Source of the DNA: Bemisia tabaci
Taxonomy: Eukaryota > Arthropoda > Insecta > Hemiptera > Aleyrodidae
Length of the DNA stretch: 64,000 nucleotides
Reading direction: 5' to 3'
NCBI RefSeq assembly: GCF_918797505.1
Contig: NC_092797.1
Location: 2,108,001 to 2,172,000, forward strand
Positions 46,280 to 59,393 of the stretch are shown here, piece after piece. Numbering within the stretch: position 1 is the first letter of the stretch; each line of letters starts with the position of its first letter. The notes beneath the pieces are model-generated. The model did no database searches. It had not been told where the DNA came from and was given only the letters and a program-made list of their open reading frames with translations. A program made the position numbers and the translations under genes.

Positions 46280-48436
46280 AGTGTCGCTTCGGACGGACAC
46301 TCCAATAAAAATCTGAATCCAGCGTTCCGGGTGTTATAAACCTGAACATTTGAAATTTTATATTGAACTGTATTTTTTACGCTTTTTACTGTCATGATGA
46401 AATTGTGAGAAAATCAAAGGTGAGAATATTTTCCTTTTTTTCTTTTTTTTTGTAAAATGCTTGATTCTACAGAAAAGAAAATGTTTCAATGTTACATTCA
46501 ATGTTTGTATTCAATGTTTCTACATACTGAAGGCTGTTGAAAAAAGAGTATTTTTTAAGTAGTAATTTTTAAGTACTTTTAAGTTTATTTAAGCAGTTTC
46601 TACCAAATTAGTCCATTGTCTTAAAACCTATCATCATGATTTATACCTATCAAAGGAAAGCTGCGACACATATTGAACTTTAATTTTTGGATGGGGAAGA
46701 AAAAATCGTCTGAAATAAGCTCTGCGAGACTAGTCAAGCTGACTTTTCTTTTTTTTTTGGCTCGATGTTCACCTGTTCCACTAGACTCTCCTTAAATCAA
46801 TATATTTTTCCGTTGCATAGCATACAAACGTTAAGAAATTCCATGACTTCCTAGCCAAAGAAAAAAACCTAATTGACATTCTAATCTAACTTTAAAAAAC
46901 CAGGCTCACTAATTTGCGCACGGGTGCAAGAGGCGACAAGACATGCGTCTTCTCTAATGGGACGTCAGTAAGGCAAACAATGTAAACGATAAATCCCAAA
47001 TAAAAATCATAATTAATCTCTATGAGAAGCCTCCGCATGGGTAGCCATGAACAGTTAGCAGCCATTTCAGGCACTTAAAAAAATCATGAATCCCCATGAT
47101 GAGAACGTAAATCAATTCCGCTTGGAGCGCGCATAATTCTCGGCTCCTAAAGCGAACATTTTTTCCTGCAGCGTAATTTACTCTTCCTGCGACTGCAAAT
47201 GACATTCCGGGATTTTTTTCACGCGGGACACAGCGTGTCGAGTGCAGGCGACATAAATAAATACAAGATTTCATTTTGAACACTTTTCCCCGGATTCGGT
47301 TTAATTTATAGCGCGAGATTCTTGCCGGATAAAAAGAAGTCATTGGAACGAACGAATGGCTGGAATCATGTTCGAGTGCTTGAGTGCAGTGCACGCTGCT
47401 GCAGCGATAAACCACTTATCAGTTTGATATCCGCCGTTGAGGCGTTTGCGCGGTGGCCAACGGGGCAACTTTCCTCGCTCATAGTCGTTGCTAGATCGCC
47501 CAAGAAACCGCAGAGCTTTTTACCGTGACTGAAAATTATCGATGTTTCCCCATTTGAAGCTATGGGAAAGAATCGATTGTTAAGGTGTTCCTTGCGAACA
47601 CCCTGTTTATCGATCCTTTCCATGGGTTTGGGGTGGATCAATCGATACATCGCAAAGCACGCTGAAAATCTAGAGAGGAGACCAGTATGCTCGAAAGACA
47701 GCCGTCGTAATTTTACGAAAAAATAAGTGCATTCCCTGCATTTTGCAGGGGAATCATAGTATTTTTAATGATGGCGATGGGCAAAGTTCAAAATCACGTA
47801 TCTCAATTGCGATGTTTCAAAATTTCCGCTCCTTTTCAAGTTTTACACAGACAAGCAAGCCGACTTCAAAGCTTGAACTTTACACAGAATATTATATGAT
47901 ACTTAGGGTTGCCATAATTTCTTCATATATGTATAAATTCCCTGACCTAGTCAGCTTTTCCTCGTTTCCAAAAACGTCTAATTCCCTGCTTCCCCTGATT
48001 AAATACGCTGACTTCCGCTAAACTTTGGACAAAATTTCCTTGTTTGGACATCAAATTACCGGAAAAGACATCAAGTAGCTGATTAAAAGATGACAAGCCT
48101 TAAAAATGACCAGAAAGAGTAAAAAGTTGGACAATCAGTGATATTTTTTGGTGGTTCGTAGATGTGTCAGAAATTCCGTGACTTTTCTTGACTTTCTTGG
48201 TTTTTCAGACCGCAGGCAACTCTGTTAATAGAGGAGAAAAATAAATGTAGTTTTCGAGAGAGTACGTTAATTGGCAAGTTTTCCAAAGACAAAATAAAGT
48301 ATGACAGGAAGTCTGCGACGCCACAAACGGAGATACGTGATTTGGAACTTGTGCCATCGATGGATGAGCGATTACACGAAACGATCTAGCAACGTGCAAG
48401 GGCTTGCCCGAATGCCCGGTTGTGCGGGGCAAGGCG
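46280..48436. other. No gene recognised
   Basis: AT-rich. Overlapping frames at 47020-47650 on both strands lack recognisable domains. Confidence 0.4.
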
Positions 48437-48686
48437 CAGGCGCTAAGGAAGAACGCCGTAAGAACATTCGAGAGTTGCTAAATCGTCCCGGATAAAACAT
48501 TTAATTTTGAAGAAAATTGTGCTCTTTTTTATTTGAAATTTTCAGACATTTTAGATAAAATTGCCAACAAAATATTCTGAAGAAATTGAAGAAAAAAATC
48601 CACAATTTTCCTAGTAAATTAGGTTTTTATTGTCGACAATATGGCAACGTCTGAAGGCTCATAAGGTGTTCTTCCTGAGCACGGAG
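48437..48686 (+). mobile_element. CTGCCG MITE with eroded ends
   Basis: Recognised by GCTAAGGAAGAACGCCGTAA near the left and GTTCTTCCTGAGCACGG near the right. Terminal bases are changed and no target duplication is visible. Confidence 0.7.
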
Positions 48687-49359
48687 TATGAAGCGCAAGC
48701 TCAGCTCATTTATCACATTAGATGTAATGTATTAATCAGCCTTTTTAATTTACGACAGAGATTTGAAAAAATAGTTCACTTTAACACCTATGAACTTCAT
48801 ATTCTCTCCGCCTTCGGTTCTCTATTGCTCCAGCGACGCCGCGCCGCCGCTCCGGTTTAATTGCCTTTAAAATACACTCCCAAGAATGCACACTCCACCA
48901 GTGATGCCTTTCATAGCTCAATTTCGATTTCTCGATCGGAATTCAAATTATTTTCTCATTTTTTCTTCTCTTTTTTTCCCCCTTTTCGATTTCGATTTTC
49001 TCTTAGTGACCATCATTAACGAAAAGAGGCCACGGAAACAAATTATTCAGAAAACAGTTTTTGAAAAATTGATTCGAAAATTTATTATTTTGCTTTCCGA
49101 TTGGAAAGACCAGAATCAACCTGATAGCGTTTCACGTTGCACAAATTCCTTTGATACGTCATTTTTTAAAATTGGGGATTTGACGACAACCGCTTCGAAA
49201 CTTTTTCTGAAAGTTCCTCGGATAACAAGGAGAATACTTAGAAAACTTCAAGTCAGCATGTTGCTTAGTTTTCTGATTAAAAAAATAAAAAAAATTAGAC
49301 GAGGTCTAATGAAAATGGGCTGATCCTGGTTGATTCGCCCAATTCACTTTACTGGCTTA
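48687..49359. other. Unassigned; 145-codon plus frame 48886-49323
   Basis: The frame has a hydrophobic stretch (SNYFLIFSSLFFPLFDFDFLL) and a basic C-terminus, but I see no family signature. It could be chance in AT-rich DNA. Confidence 0.25.
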
Positions 49360-49575
49360 TTATTGAAATTGATAGGCAAAGCGATCGACAAAGAGAAAAT
49401 GGAGCGATTCTAAGGTTGAAGCAGTTGGTTGTAATGTATATATGAGGTAAGTAACACAGAAACGAACGGCATCCCACAAGAGGCCCTATTGTTAGTCCAT
49501 CATAGGATCGCTTAATTTTTTCATTGTCTCCTTTCTTTATCGCTTTATCTATCAATTTCAAAAATCAGCTTGCTG
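49360..49575. mobile_element. GATAGACAAAG hairpin element
   Basis: TTATTGAAATTGATAGGCAA on the left; TTTATCTATCAATTTCAAAA on the right, with GGAGCGATTCTA opposite ATAGGATCGCTT. About 215 bp, non-coding. Confidence 0.65.
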
Positions 49576-51304
49576 GCATCCAAAAAAGCCAGACTTAGAG
49601 TTTCTCTAAATATGTCTTTAGACTCTCTGAACAAATCGAGAAGTGTCAAAAAACGTTCAGACGTTTTCCTGGCTTTTCCAAGATTTTGAACGAGGATTTA
49701 ATTGTATTCCACGAGAAAAAACAACTGCAAAATTCGAGGCCTGCCGAAGATGCACAAAGCGGTAGAACTATGCAAAAGTTTCGACAGGACAAGAAAATAT
49801 AAGGGTTGTCAGTGAAATTTCTATAATGATAACGATAGAGTGAAATTAAGTGACTTTTCGGGGCAGTACTCGAGTATTTCAAGACATTTTCACCCTGTAC
49901 ATGATCCAACAAAAACTTCAAGCATTGGAGTTAATCTTTCACTAATAATTGACTGCATAAAATTAAAGGAATAAAAAGAGGTACGAACTTGCAGTGCTGT
50001 CATGATAACGTAGATATAAAAAAAAAAAAAAACATAGAGAGCGATTGTTGGGATGAAAGATGAGTCGCTTCCCTGCACACAAAAAAAATAGGCAATCTAC
50101 TACGCAGCGAGAAATTACACACTCATTTTCTTCCGAGTGCACAAAACCGTTTTCCGGACTCGTTAACAAGGAGGAACCTAGTTCCCGAACCGCACATCTC
50201 GGATAGCGGTGTTGCTAACTTCCCGTCTTTAACTTTTGTAGCGGGGAACTATTCAACTTCGTTTTTCGATAATTTTCGTGATTTTTCAGCGATAATCTGT
50301 GAAAATTTCACCAAGAGGTCCCACGTTTTCAAACTTGTCGGGAAAAATTACCTGAATTTTCCAGGTTTTCCCTGACCAAAATGTTCAAAGTTCCCCGATT
50401 TTCAAATGGACCATTTATATGCGTAAAATTGAGATGGTACATTTTTTTTTTTTTTGGCACTTGCATATGCCTATTCTGATTTTCCTCATTCAAATAACTA
50501 AAAATTGCATTTCTTTATAAAAACTTGTTCCTCTATCCACTGTTCAAAGTGTAACTTTGAGCACAGAACCCCAAACCTGACTGAGTTTGGTTCAGTTGCG
50601 CGGACAGAGCATACATTTTTGTTTCTTTTCTTTTCTCTCACTTTAAGTTTCAAGGTGTTAATTTCAGCCTTCATTATTAAATTCTCTGACTTTTCTCTAA
50701 CCTGATGACAACCCCCAGTGTTCCAGACCAATTCCACCATAGATTCATTTCCCGTTCAAATTATTGAAGAAGACGTGAGATTTTGCAACAGCGCAATCGA
50801 GGTACGCGGTTTTATAATTTCGTCGTCGATGTATTTTCCGCTCTTGTTATCTCATTCACCCGGGTGACGTCATCATAGTTGATAAGACCTGGGACCAAGA
50901 ATGCCGGCCCATAAAAACGCAATAAAACCCATCGCGTGGCTCGCCCGACTTTATAAGTAACTCATCAACGCTCTGCATTCTAATTAATTTTTGACGCGCG
51001 CGGTTACGGCTTTAACGGGTCGAATCGACGGTAACCCAGTTTACCAGAGCGGAGGTAACGAGGAATCTTAGGCTTGGTAAACTATCGTCGAAAACCAACT
51101 CATATTTGTTCGGATACAATTTACGATCCTACCGACTGACTCCCTATGTTGTTATATTAACTCGTGGCGCATGACTGCCTAGGTATGAATTGATTGACGT
51201 TTATCCCTCGTCCCTTTGTAATTTCTTCAAGAATTTACAGAGGCACCTCATCATAATATAATCACACAGGACGGAGTAATCTATCCATTTTCAACAGGCG
51301 TCCG
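49576..51304. other. No gene recognised
   Basis: Contains a G+C-richer patch at 50850-51070 with TGACGTCAT (50875-50883), a CRE-like octamer that could be chance. Confidence 0.35.
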
Positions 51305-51531
51305 CACTGAAAAAAAAACACATTGGATCTAGAGTCCAGACTCTTGAAAACATTGACAAGAAAAAATACTCTTGATTTCAATCAGATTTTTGCTTAAATC
51401 AAAAGGAAATCCGCTCAAATTAAGAGGTTTGTTCTTGATTTAAGCAAAAATTCCGATTGAATCAAGAGTATTTTTCTTGTCGATGTTTTTAAGAGTCTGA
51501 ACTCTAGATCCAACGTGTTTTTTCTCCAGTG
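51305..51531. mobile_element. CACTGG MITE, flanks cg/cg
   Basis: 227 bp, close relative of 40714-40941. GGATCTAGAGTCCAGACTCT and its mirror form the arms. Confidence 0.75.
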
Positions 51532-54500
51532 CGTTATGAAAAAGCAGAAAAAATTGTTGAAAACTTTAAACTTTTTTTTTTTCAAAATTGAAACAAGATT
51601 CCCTTTAGTTTAAAGAACCTTTTTGGAGGCGAAAGTAATTCTCTTTGAAAGGGGAGAAATGTACTGTTCATTGAAATGAGTTATCCTTTATTAATGCAAA
51701 GAAAATGTTTGGCATCGATGAAAAGTTGCATTTTGTGAATTAGAAAAAAGCTAATTCGATGTAAAACATTTCTTTAACTCCAAATACCTACTTTTTCTTT
51801 GAATTGAAAAATCAGAATAACAATACTTCCTCTACTCACAAGGGAAGCGAAAAATTAAAAATTGCCTTTAAAAAAAAATTGATTTAAATCAAAGAGAATT
51901 TAGTTTTCATTTAATAAATGCTTTTAACCACTTTTTCCGTGAATATTTGATTGTAATATTACTAGATATAAGATTGGCTTAGAGAAAGAGACTCTCATTT
52001 TTGGTTTTTTCTTAGTGAAAAGGCTAAAATTAGAACAAGACAATATATGCAGAAATTCAATTCATTCAATTTAAATCTGACAAAAATAAATCCATCATTT
52101 CATTTTCAACATTTCAGCGCGTTTGGAAAAACATGGTACATACAATATTTACAGATTGAACATACTACGCACGACACTTACAATAAAAGACTAGTTTAAA
52201 AACATAATACTACTAATTATTATCACATTTTTTGTTTCTAAAATTACTTATTCAAAAAGTCAATGGTAATTCCTAAGCTAAACTTTAATCAGAGTTCTTC
52301 ATATTTTTCTTGAGTTGCGGGAAACATTATTTTACCTAGACGTTTACAAAAGGAACTAGTGAGTGCGGGGGAAAAATTATGATTTTCGGACGAAAAAACG
52401 TGACTTCATTTTCATCGTTGCCCTTTCTAAATTTTATTTTCACTAGGAAATAGTTGGGCATTTCTAACATAAAATTTCCCGGCTTTCGACTCTAATTAGA
52501 CGCGTAACTCGGTAAAAGTTTGGACAAAATGGCACTGTCATATTCTTAAAAGAAACTGAATTATTACAGTCGATTGTGCAACGTTGGAATAAAGTTGCGT
52601 TCATTTGTCCGGGTAGCGACGAAATTTCTACGAGGTGGCAAACTGTTTTTACTCTATTTAAATGCATGTGAACGATCGATTCTTGGAGCTGCAAACCACC
52701 TTAACAAAAATCGATCAGTCGAGCCTTACGTAATTTTTAAGAGGGGGAGAGTGGTAAGAGATGCCTTACAAGAGGGGGAAGGGGGGTCTAAAAATGGGGA
52801 AAAGTACCTTACGTAATTTCTGGAAGGTCCCTAATTAATTGTTTTTCTTAATTCTGGCGTTCACGCAAGTTACGATTCAAGCACATACACAAATAGTGTA
52901 ACTTTTCCCTTCGGACAGATAAACATTATGAGCAAGAATGAAAGAAAATATTTCATTTGCAACTACAGTGAGGGTCAGAATCAGTGAAAAATAGAAAAAA
53001 TGAAAAACGACATTAAGAAATACATATAAAACCTCGCTCGCCTCAAAATGATCGAAAAAAGTGTTTTTGTAAAGTACAATATGGCTCGGAAAGTCTTGAT
53101 GCTAAAACGTCCACAGACATGATTCAATTTTCCTCTCGGGTTTAATGGACATTACATATGTTCACAAGAAGTACTGAATGTTTGCTTGACGTCACTACAA
53201 TGGGTTGTTTATTGATTTCTTTGATAAATTCATTACATTCAAATTTTACTCGTCCGGACGACGTTTGAATAATTTCCTCTAAGATCATGTCGACAAAGAA
53301 CTTTTTGGTAAAGGGGAAAACTTTCAAACTAAAAAATGCATGATGAAAAAATTGCAATTCGATTGCTACTTTTTTGCAATGCGGCAAAATGTAATCATAA
53401 GGTGAAAAAGATGGGTCGAAAACATTTTCGAGAACATTTACATGAAAAAATAAGAGTAAAAAATTACGTAAGGCTGAGTGACATTATGAGCCGAGAGGAA
53501 ATTCTTGCAACTCACAACACATCGTAAAAGCACCAGTGTGAGGTTGACAACACAGTTCAAAGTTGTTCACGGAGAAAAATAGAAAAGAGAAGGAAAATCT
53601 ACTATTTAAAAAAAAAAATAAAATAAAATTGACATTTACACTGATCACACGGACGAATATTTACATATTAACATACATCACAAATAAATACATATTATCA
53701 CATTTTTTCAAAAGAAGCAAACGTAGTTACACTTCGTTTCATCATAGTCGTGGGAACACTTCTTTGGTTGAAAGGATACCATTTGATTTTTTATGGTATT
53801 TCGAGGATTATAATGCAATGAAAGTGTCTTTAAATTTGTACATTTTCGGGTATGCCTTTAAAACAAAACGAAATATAACTACCGATAAAATTGGTCATTT
53901 TTGACTGAGTTAATGACAAAAAAGGTTTATAGGTTAAAAGCAAACCCAACGTTCAAAAACAGAACTTTAGAAATTCTTGGAAAGTAACTTAATATAACAA
54001 CCGGCATTTTTTTTGTGTTAAACTTGTCCAAAATGTACACCTGTTGTAGGTGGTAAAAAAAAAAAAAAAGTCTGGGAGGAAAATTATTCCAAAAATAGAA
54101 AATAAAAGAATACTGTACTGATAGCTGGTGCACTCAGGCCACCTATTTTTTATGATCGAGAGATCAGAAAGGCAATAATAAAAAAGAAGTAAAAAAAATA
54201 TTTAAAAAAAAAAACCCAAAAAAACTCTTGATTGTCGAACCGCGACAAGAGCAATATAACAACCATAAAAAATTATAATTTGTTTTTAAAGAAATACCTT
54301 CCAATGAATTTCAAGCCTATTTTTACACGACGAGGCACGAATAAAAAAATATATCAGTCAAAATCGAGACAAATTTCTCTAAGGGAAGCTGCTGTTTTCA
54401 AGCCTTTGAGGTTTATTTATACTTTGTCGAGTGCTTGCCATCTTGAGGAATACATTTCAACTCAACTTTAGCAACTTCCAGAGAAACCGCCTCGCAAAAA

Positions 54501-55097
54501 TAAAACAAGTAAAAACTATAAGACTGGTAGTCAGTAACCTGTTAAAAATTGGCGATAGGATAATCACTCCAAAACATCACGGAAAATCTTACTGTAAGGC
54601 TATAGATCCCGATTTTCTTATTACCTTTCGGAAAAGGTAGGAGTATTTAGCCCTGAAACTTTCAGATACACTCAATTGAATTTCAATTTGATTCTCACAA
54701 ATTTTGAGAGAGCAAAATTCACAATATTTCTAGGAAAATCACTTAAAATTATTCGAAGAGATTTGGCAAAATTTAAGTGTTCCTACAGCAAGTTTTCTTA
54801 AATTGACAATATGGCACTTCGGAGCGATTTCCTATCATCGATTTTCGCAGCAATGGAACGAACTTGACTTGATATAGGCAGAAATTTTCTTGAATTTTGT
54901 CTAGAAAGTTTATTAATTCGTGATTTAATCTAAATGATTAAAACAGGAAAAGTCCAAGCAAAATATTTATACCTTTTATCAAAAACAAATATTTTATTGA
55001 GGGAAATTTGACAACTCTTAATTGAATGTCTATACCGTGTTCTTCCCTAGTGAGGCCGAATATTCCTGCTTATATCAAGTCCTTCCCGTCCATTGTA
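51532..55097. other. No gene recognised
   Basis: Very AT-rich. 54542-54560 (TTAAAAATTGGCGATAGGAT) resembles the left end of the CCCTGG element. 54640-55055 holds eroded MITE-like segments ending TACCGTGTTCTTCCCTAGTG. Confidence 0.4.
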
Positions 55098-55735
55098 GCG
55101 GGCTGATTATTGAAATTGATGAAATTGACAAAGAAGACGACGGAAAAATGGAATGATGCAAAAAACGGTTGTGCAGATTCCCTCGACAATTTTAAGGAAT
55201 TTGCTTCGCAGTATGCAGAAAATTCACTGAAATTTGCACAAAAATCGCACAACCAATTTCGTCTGAAAAATTAAATTGCCAAATTTTGATGAGGCTGGTT
55301 CCGGTCCGCTAAACGTGGTCCATTTGAATCGGGACGTGCGAAAACCGCTAATGTCCATTTTTCCAGTCTTATTTCTTTGAGTTGATAATACTTTTAAAGA
55401 GTTGATAAAACCAGAAAGGGATAAAGGAATTGTTTTGGGATCAAGGAAACCCGGCTCCACTCCAACCGTTGCTCGTTGCAACCAGCTCCAAAAAGTATTA
55501 AGAACTCAAAAAAACATAAGACTGGAAAAATGGACATTAGCGGTTATCGCACGCTCCGATTCATGTGACAGTCGATTACTTACCTCTTCAGTCATTTCAA
55601 TCGACCGCTTTCACCGATGGGTTCGCTCCATTTTCCCGTCATAATCTTTGTCTAAACTTTCATCTAAGCTATATTATCGGTCTATACATGCTATAGCTTT
55701 GTCTATAGCTATGTCTATAGCTTGGTGTATCAAGT
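55098..55735. repeat. Split GATAGACAAAG element next to the fz 3' end
   Basis: Left half GGGCTGATTATTGAAATTGA at 55097; right-half words CTCCATTTTCCCGTC and AGCTTTGTCTATAGC at 55628-55725. An inverted pair between them (ATGTCCATTTTTCCAGTCTT at 55350, AAGACTGGAAAAATGGACAT at 55518) indicates another nested repeat. Confidence 0.5.
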
Positions 55736-55816
55736 CCAATGAGGAGCCCTGCGTGGAGGGTGGTAAGTAGGTTAAAGAGACGAGACTGGAGGTGGGTCTC
55801 GGGCCTCTCGGGGTAG

Positions 55817-56340
55817 CTAGACGTAGGCCTGGACCTTGCGGCCGTGGAAGTGGTAGAAGAACTCCTTCCAGGAGGTGAAGGTCTTGCCGGACCAGATCCA
55901 GAAGCTGGAGGCGATGCCGACGATGAGGAGGTTGATGTACTTGACCATGAAGATCTCGAGGTCGGGCTTGCGGCCGAGGTCCTTGGCGCGCTCGCCGACC
56001 GGGCACGGGACGGCCATGTGGGTGAGGCACACCTCCTGGTTCCAGGTGAGCATCCAGTGGTCCAGGTAGGCCTGCTCGTAGAAGAGGCACGCGATGACGA
56101 TGAGCGCGGGGACCGTGTAGCACACGCTGAACACCCCGATCCGGATCATGAGCTTCTCCAGCTTGTCCGTCTTCGTCCCGTCGTGCTTCATCACCGTCCG
56201 GATCCGGAAGAGGGAGACGAAGCCGGCCAGCAGGAACACCGTCCCCAGCACCAGGTACACGAACAAAGGGATCAGAACGAACCCCCGCAGACTCTCCGGG
56301 TTCCACATCCCCACGAAGCAGACACCCGTCAGCACGTCCC
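55817..56340 (-). CDS. fz: Frizzled receptor, last coding exon (partial gene)
   Basis: Frizzled proteins are seven-pass plasma-membrane receptors for Wnt ligands, acting in canonical signalling and planar polarity through Dishevelled. On the minus strand a TTTCAG acceptor ends at 56341, so the exon begins at 56340 in the middle of a Gly codon and runs 174 residues to a TAG at 55817-55819. In order it encodes the second extracellular loop ([11 protein letters not shown]), TM5 ([13 protein letters not shown]), the third intracellular loop with [15 protein letters not shown]6 (about 56145-56075), a Cys-containing third extracellular loop, TM7 ending FWIWSGK, then the Dishevelled-binding KTxxxW motif as KTFTSW (55868-55885). 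The tail is short and ends VQAYV; from family knowledge insect Frizzled-1 ends in a similar AYV, which favours fz over fz2. The ligand-binding cysteine-rich domain and TM1-4 are not in the window, so the upstream intron exceeds 7.6 kb. The exon is far richer in G+C, especially at third codon positions, than its surroundings. No convincing polyadenylation signal was identified. Confidence 0.96.
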
Positions 56341-56356
56341 CTGAAACACACAAACC
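56341..56356 (-). promoter_or_regulatory. Splice acceptor of the last fz exon
   Basis: Read on the minus strand, a short T-rich stretch ends in TTTCAG directly before GGGACGTGCT. It fixes the exon start and puts the intron in phase 1: one base of the first Gly codon comes from the preceding exon. The frame stays open a few codons upstream of the AG, so a longer open frame there is not evidence for coding. Confidence 0.85.
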
Positions 56357-56415
56357 AAATCCTCAGTCAATAGTTTCCAGTATTGATCCAGACATATCCA
56401 CGTATTTCTATCAAA

Positions 56416-56626
56416 CACTGGTAAAAAAAACCTCTTGGTTCAAGAGAGCAGTTTCTTGTCGCCGGATTTAAGAGTCTGGACTCCTGTTTCAATGCAAAAT
56501 GCGCTTGAATCAATGCAAAATCCGCTTTAAACAAGAGTTCAAGACTCTTAAATCCGGCGACAAGAAACTGCACTCTTAAGTCAATGCACCGCGGCATTGG
56601 TCCAAGAGGTTTTTTTTTTACCAGTG
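56416..56626. mobile_element. CACTGG-type MITE, flanks aa/aa
   Basis: 211 bp hairpin: CACTGGTAAAAAAAACCTCTTGG and mirror, then CTTAAATCCGGCGACAAGAA against its complement. Lies 75 bp inside the fz intron. Confidence 0.75.
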
Positions 56627-57235
56627 AACGGAACTAAGCGTCGTATGGGAGGAAGGGAGAGGGGGGCTTGGATTGGCGGGTGTTGCGGAACGCGATGCTC
56701 GTTCCGTCCTATACTGGCAATGCTTTTCCATGGCGCTAAGGTAGTTCCGTTCGACACAACGCGCTATCCGGGATTCTAATACCCTCAAAAGGAACTCAAT
56801 TTGGCGCTTAGTTCCGTTTAACAGAAATACGTTCATGTATCGTCGCTCCTTTGACGTAAGAGAGATTCTCAATTTCCGCGTGAGCCCTGTTTCACAAATG
56901 AATCCTTGGTTTCTGGAGCTCATCCTGAAATCGAGACACGACCCACACGTCAGAGTAGCGGCGATATTCAGGGTTCATGACATCTCTCCTAGACTAGGAC
57001 GTACAAATGGACGTATTTCTGTCAAACGGAACTAAGCGCCAATTTGAGTTACTTTTGAGGAATTTAGAATGCCGGATAGCGCGTTCTGTCGAACGGAACT
57101 AAGCGCCATGGAAAAGCATTGCGGGTATGGGACGGAACGAGCCCGACGCCGGTTTCTGCCAACAATCCAAGCTCCCCTCTACCTTCTTCCCCCTATGGCG
57201 CTTAGTTCCGTTTGATAGAGATACGTCCAAATGAA
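56627..57235. mobile_element. Foldback with repeated GGAACTAAGCGCCA words
   Basis: Arms 56627-56840 and 57008-57235 are imperfect reverse complements. AACGGAACTAAGCGCCA or its complement occurs near each arm's ends and middle (56633, 56745, 56803, 57025, 57095, 57200). The loop resembles the core of 14481-14588. Confidence 0.75.
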
Positions 57236-58175
57236 CGAACTATTCTGACATGACCCCTGAGATCGATAAAAATACATGCACAAGGGGACTCATAGCACAA
57301 TGGATACAGTTCCCTTAATTTAATACATCTGAAGTCGCCGTTTCCCTCACGAGAGAACGTAGCTACACTTCAATATTGCCACGTTTTTCCGCGTACATTT
57401 CCACTTTCCCCAAGAAAATCTTCGGCTTTTTTAACTGAAAATGCCACTGATTTTACCCCTGATCTCATGCAATAACCGGAAAAATGTTGGACAAAATTGC
57501 ACGGATACATTCTTGTGAAAAATTGAATTGTTGGAGACAATTTTCCGACCTTGAAATGAAGTTACATTGATTCCTCCGTCAGGGGAAACTACGAGTTATT
57601 TTCTATATGAAAGTTTGGGGAGAAAACAAATTAAAATGCTTGAATAAAGAATTTACACGCTCAATTTTCATTGCTTCATCTGTAAGTGTTTTAATAGCTG
57701 ATTTCGCAGTATTTGTTGCACGATTTCTGTCTTACATAGGAAATAGAATAAAAATGGACTTAAAAGTGAGAGGCTGCTCGTGGAGTGGATGGTCAATGAA
57801 CGTCCGGCGGAGTCCATCCCGGGAAAGGAACTCCGGCCGGAATTGAGAAATAATTCCGCGAGGGAGGTGCATTAAATTTGTAGTTGGGCGAGATTCTCTC
57901 ACACTGGCTCCTTGCGAGTTGCGTTAATGGCCGCGGATGGGGTCGGCTCTGCGCGGAGCTCACGAGGCCTCGTTCGCAGAGCCATTGTCGAGTGCTAAGC
58001 GACAACGACCGGCGACCGGCACCGGCACCGGCAGCGGCCTGCCTCGCGCAGTCTTCCACGCTCCCAGGCTACTACATCGCTCTACCCAATAGCAAGCCAG
58101 CCTACGTTGCCGCACACCCTTCCACAGACCACTGGACGGACAGCGGCATAATCACCGTGTCTCGGGTCAAAGATA
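57236..58175. other. No gene recognised; G+C-rich patch 57890-58050
   Basis: CpG-rich patch with GACCGGCGACCGGCACCGGCACCGG (tandem CGGCAC). It could be a regulatory or transcribed patch in the fz intron, but nothing proves it. Confidence 0.3.
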
Positions 58176-58507
58176 CACGGAGAAAAAAACTTCGTGTATG
58201 GGACCCGAAGTTGAGGTCATATGGATCTCTGAAGTTTTCTGATCACGCATCCGAAAACCTTGAGGTCGAGCTGCCGAAGTTCGGGTCAGACATCGAGGCA
58301 CTTCGGTATGTACCGAATGACACCCAGTCCACTTCGGCACTTCGATATGTACCAGATGTCTGACCCGAACCCTAGATCGAAGTACTTCAGATATCTGACC
58401 CGAACTTCGGCAGCTGGACCTCAAGTTTTTAGATACGCGATCCGAAAACTTCAGAGATCCATATGACCTCAACTTCGGGTCCCACGCACGAAGTTTTTTT
58501 CTCCGTG
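58176..58507. mobile_element. 332-bp hairpin MITE, TA target duplication
   Basis: CACGGAGAAAAAAACTTCGTG and its mirror bound long inverted arms through GGGACCCGAAGTTGAGGTCA and CTGCCGAAGTTCGGGTC. TA on each side (58174-58175, 58508-58509). Confidence 0.82.
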
Positions 58508-59154
58508 TAGGGGCCCAAAATATACCCCGGAATTCGGTGTTCGAAATTCACAAATGCGCCTAAGAAATCGGTCATGGCGCCTAAAGAATGAAGGCTCTGC
58601 GCCAACGTAGCTCCTAAAAATTACCCTCCCCCTCCCCCGCCGTCAAGAGAAAATCCCAATTTTTCTGTTCAATGATATATGAAAATTTCGACGCACGGCT
58701 CCGGATTCTGACTTTTCACTGAGTGCGCCGTGATACATAGGCAAAAAGTCGATTTTGCCCCTAAAAAATCTTCAATGGCCCTTAAAAATCGAGCTTCATG
58801 ATCCATGGCTTCTGAAACTCGACGGTGAGTTTCGAACACTGCCCCGGATCATCGGATCCGCGGATCGCGAGGGAATTTTGTCCAAGACGATGCCGAGAAA
58901 AGTGTGGTTGGATCAACAATACTTTTGGCTGATGCAACCACTCGTATATCAGGCGCCAACATCAGCGAGAAGTATACTGCCGTCCTAATACTGCACCCAG
59001 AAACTGGTGTTTCTCGAGAAATATTACGAGTACTTAAATCGGAAATCCCTGACACATGCAAGAGGTCCACTGAGCACTGACCACCACAAAACATGTTCCC
59101 TCATAAAAGTTCCAGTTCCGTTCCAGACTTTCCAGGTTTTCCAGACCTGCGGAC

Positions 59155-59393
59155 GGATTATTGAAATCGATAGACAAAGATGACATAGGGAGTATGGAGC
59201 GATCCTATATTGGTTGCAACTGGTAGTTCTAACAGACTGGGGGGAAAATGATGGACTAACTGTCGGGTCTTCTGTAGGTTACCGTTAGTTAGTCTATTTC
59301 TTCCCTCCTTTGTCCATTGCAACTCTCTTCTTCCACCAATTGGATCCCTCCATATCCTTCATGCCTTCATTGTCTGTCAGTTTCAATACTCGG
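59155..59393. mobile_element. GATAGACAAAG hairpin element
   Basis: GGATTATTGAAATCGATAGACA on the left, TCCACCAATTGGATCCCTCC and TCAGTTTCAATACTCGGCCC on the right. Confidence 0.6.

Noticed and set aside
50875..50883. TGACGTCAT as a functional CRE
   Set aside because: A single 8-9-base match in intergenic DNA is expected by chance and no gene start is nearby.
55674..56351. 225-codon open frame overlapping the fz exon, and a 166-codon antisense frame at 55844-56344
   Set aside because: Shadows caused by the high G+C of the fz exon; Arg/Pro/Gly/Asp-rich with no domain, while the true frame matches Frizzled throughout.
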